From positions 1 through 33,343 of the forward strand of contig JAUIIQ010000012.1 of the NCBI GenBank assembly GCA_030431585.1: DNA of 33,343 bases, read 5' to 3'. Made by a program: the position numbers and the translations under genes. Below, one piece after another: positions 32,242 through 33,343 of this stretch. This DNA comes from Gammaproteobacteria bacterium (GTDB lineage: Bacteria; Pseudomonadota; Gammaproteobacteria; Pseudomonadales; Halieaceae). Within the stretch, counting starts at the first letter, position 1. The number at the start of each line of letters is the position of its first letter. Below the pieces are notes generated by a model. The model was not told where the DNA came from, made no database searches, and saw only the letters and a program-made list of their open reading frames with translations.

Positions 32242-33174
32242 ATGCCTGTACAGCCGGTAGACCTGAGCGGTAGCAAGTTGTTGATCACTGGCCCCACGGG
32301 GCAGGTTGCGTTGCCAGTGGTTGAGCATTTTGCGCAGATTGCGGACGTCCACGCACTGGCCCGCTTCAACAAGGCAGAAGATCGCCAGAAGATCGAGGCC
32401 ATGGGTGCCAGCGTTATCGCCGCGGACCTGGCCGATGCTGAATCACTCGCGGCGGTCCCCGAGGACATCGACTACGTGCTCAACTTTGCCGTGGTCAAGA
32501 GCGGTGACTTTGAGTATGACCTGGCCGCCAATGCAGAGGGCGTTGGCAACCTGATGATGCGCTGCGCCCGTGCCCGTGCCTTCCTGCACTTTTCGTCCAC
32601 CGCTGTCTATGAATATGCCGGGCAGGCATTACGCACAGAGAGCTCCCCTCTTGGTGACAACCACAGGGTAATGTTTCCGACCTACAGTATTTCCAAAATC
32701 GCGGCAGAAACAGTGTGCCGCTTTGTCGCTCATCAACACCAAATCCCCACCACTATCGCGCGCCTGAGCGTGCCGTATGGCGACAATGGCGGCTGGATGT
32801 ACTTCCACATGTTGATGATGCAGCAGGGAATGGAGATAGAAGTGCACCCGGAACGGCCCAATTATTACAACCCCCTGCATGTCGATGACTACATCGAGAA
32901 AATTCCGTATCTGTTGGCCGCTGCCACCCCGGAAGTCACCACCCTGAACTTTGGCGGCTCCGAAAAAGTCAGCATAGAGGAGTGGTGTGCCTACATCAGC
33001 GAGCTCACCGGCCTTGAACCGCGCTTCTGTGAAAACACCAAAGCCTTTGGCAGCCTGGCGATCGACACGTCAAAAATGGAAGAGCTGATAGGGCCCACGC
33101 GGGTGGACTGGCGGGAAGGGATTCGCCGCCAACTTGAGCATCTGGCCCCGGAGCTGTTGCGCCGGGATGCCTAG
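32242..33174 (+). CDS. NAD-dependent epimerase/dehydratase (extended SDR)
   Basis: 310 residues. The nucleotide-binding motif is GPTGQVALP near the N-terminus. FSSTAVYEY contains the catalytic Ser/Thr region, and Tyr148/Lys152 form the YxxxK motif (YSISK). The PLHVDDYIEKIPYLL segment is typical of the extended SDR epimerases. A strong AAGGAGAG precedes the ATG. It is the third gene of the SnoaL-OYE operon. The substrate is unknown; the fold includes sugar epimerases but also steroid and lignan-type dehydrogenases, so the sugar role is not assumed. Confidence 0.88.
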   Translation: MPVQPVDLSGSKLLITGPTGQVALPVVEHFAQIADVHALARFNKAEDRQKIEAMGASVIAADLADAESLAAVPEDIDYVLNFAVVKSGDFEYDLAANAEGVGNLMMRCARARAFLHFSSTAVYEYAGQALRTESSPLGDNHRVMFPTYSISKIAAETVCRFVAHQHQIPTTIARLSVPYGDNGGWMYFHMLMMQQGMEIEVHPERPNYYNPLHVDDYIEKIPYLLAAATPEVTTLNFGGSEKVSIEEWCAYISELTGLEPRFCENTKAFGSLAIDTSKMEELIGPTRVDWREGIRRQLEHLAPELLRRDA

Positions 33175-33213
33175 GTTGTGGCGTGTCTGAAAGTTTCAGG
33201 CCGGTACACAGTC

Positions 33214-33343
33214 CTATTTTACAGAGCCACCACCGTCCACGGAAAGAAGCTGTCCGGTGATGAACGAGGCGCGATCACTGCACAGGAAGACCACAGCCTC
33301 GGCGATTTCCTCGGGCTCACCCAGGCGGTTCATCGCCGCGGCG
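33214..33343 (-). CDS. SDR family oxidoreductase, C-terminal end only
   Basis: The last 43 codons of a minus-strand gene that runs off the right edge. The translation includes [20 protein letters not shown] and then [16 protein letters not shown] before a TAG stop at 33214-33216. This is the standard C-terminus of classical SDRs. It is convergent with the epimerase gene, with a 39-base gap. The substrate cannot be inferred from the fragment. Confidence 0.88.
   Translation of the reverse strand, partial: AAAMNRLGEPEEIAEAVVFLCSDRASFITGQLLSVDGGGSVK

Noticed and set aside
31720-32352. 210-codon minus-strand frame across the OYE and epimerase genes
   Set aside because: It spans two clear plus-strand genes and has no recognisable motif.

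Overview
The window reads as chromosomal DNA from a gammaproteobacterium, most likely a marine heterotroph of the OM60/NOR5 (Halieaceae) type. This placement is an inference from the moderately GC-rich composition and the gene families present: an AlgP/H1-like protein, a CrbS/MxtR-like SSF hybrid kinase, a Sat-type ATP sulfurylase, DUF3604, and an OruR-like AraC regulator. No rRNA, tRNA, CRISPR array, prophage or transposase gene was recognised. Coding density is high, and most convergent gene pairs are separated by fewer than 50 bases.

Region 1 (1-2.1 kb): a lysine/alanine-rich histone H1-like gene with its own terminator lies between two related palindromic repeat elements. mobA follows on the minus strand. 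Region 2 (2.1-7.3 kb): a plus-strand housekeeping run of tsaB, uppP, apeB, a glycosyltransferase of the tRNA-queuosine mannosyltransferase (DUF3524/GTDC1) type, and trpS. Region 3 (7.3-12.0 kb): an exported DUF481 barrel protein and, divergently, a large SSF-PAS-histidine kinase-receiver protein of the acetate-switch type. Unusual overlapping inverted repeats lie between them.

Region 4 (12.0-17.6 kb): a minus-strand run of two SDR oxidoreductases and a lipoprotein carrying a GspG pseudopilin domain, divergent from an AraC regulator coupled to an exported DUF3604 protein. Region 5 (17.6-22.0 kb): a group III ornithine decarboxylase with a divergent Lrp/AsnC regulator, then dinB, a TetR regulator and a YeiE-like LysR regulator on the minus strand. 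Region 6 (22.0-29.5 kb): a probable sulfate assimilation/activation neighbourhood of LysR (YeiE-like), cysC, sat, a DHH phosphoesterase that could remove PAP, and an SLC13 permease with TrkA-C domains. A GGDEF-EAL c-di-GMP protein sits within it on the opposite strand.

Region 7 (29.5-33.3 kb): an alpha/beta hydrolase, then a tight plus-strand operon of a SnoaL/NTF2-like protein, an Old Yellow Enzyme family reductase with a non-standard active-site triplet, and an NAD-dependent epimerase/dehydratase. A partial SDR gene runs off the right edge on the minus strand. This last cluster looks like accessory catabolism of a hydrophobic or cyclic substrate, but no substrate can be named from sequence alone.
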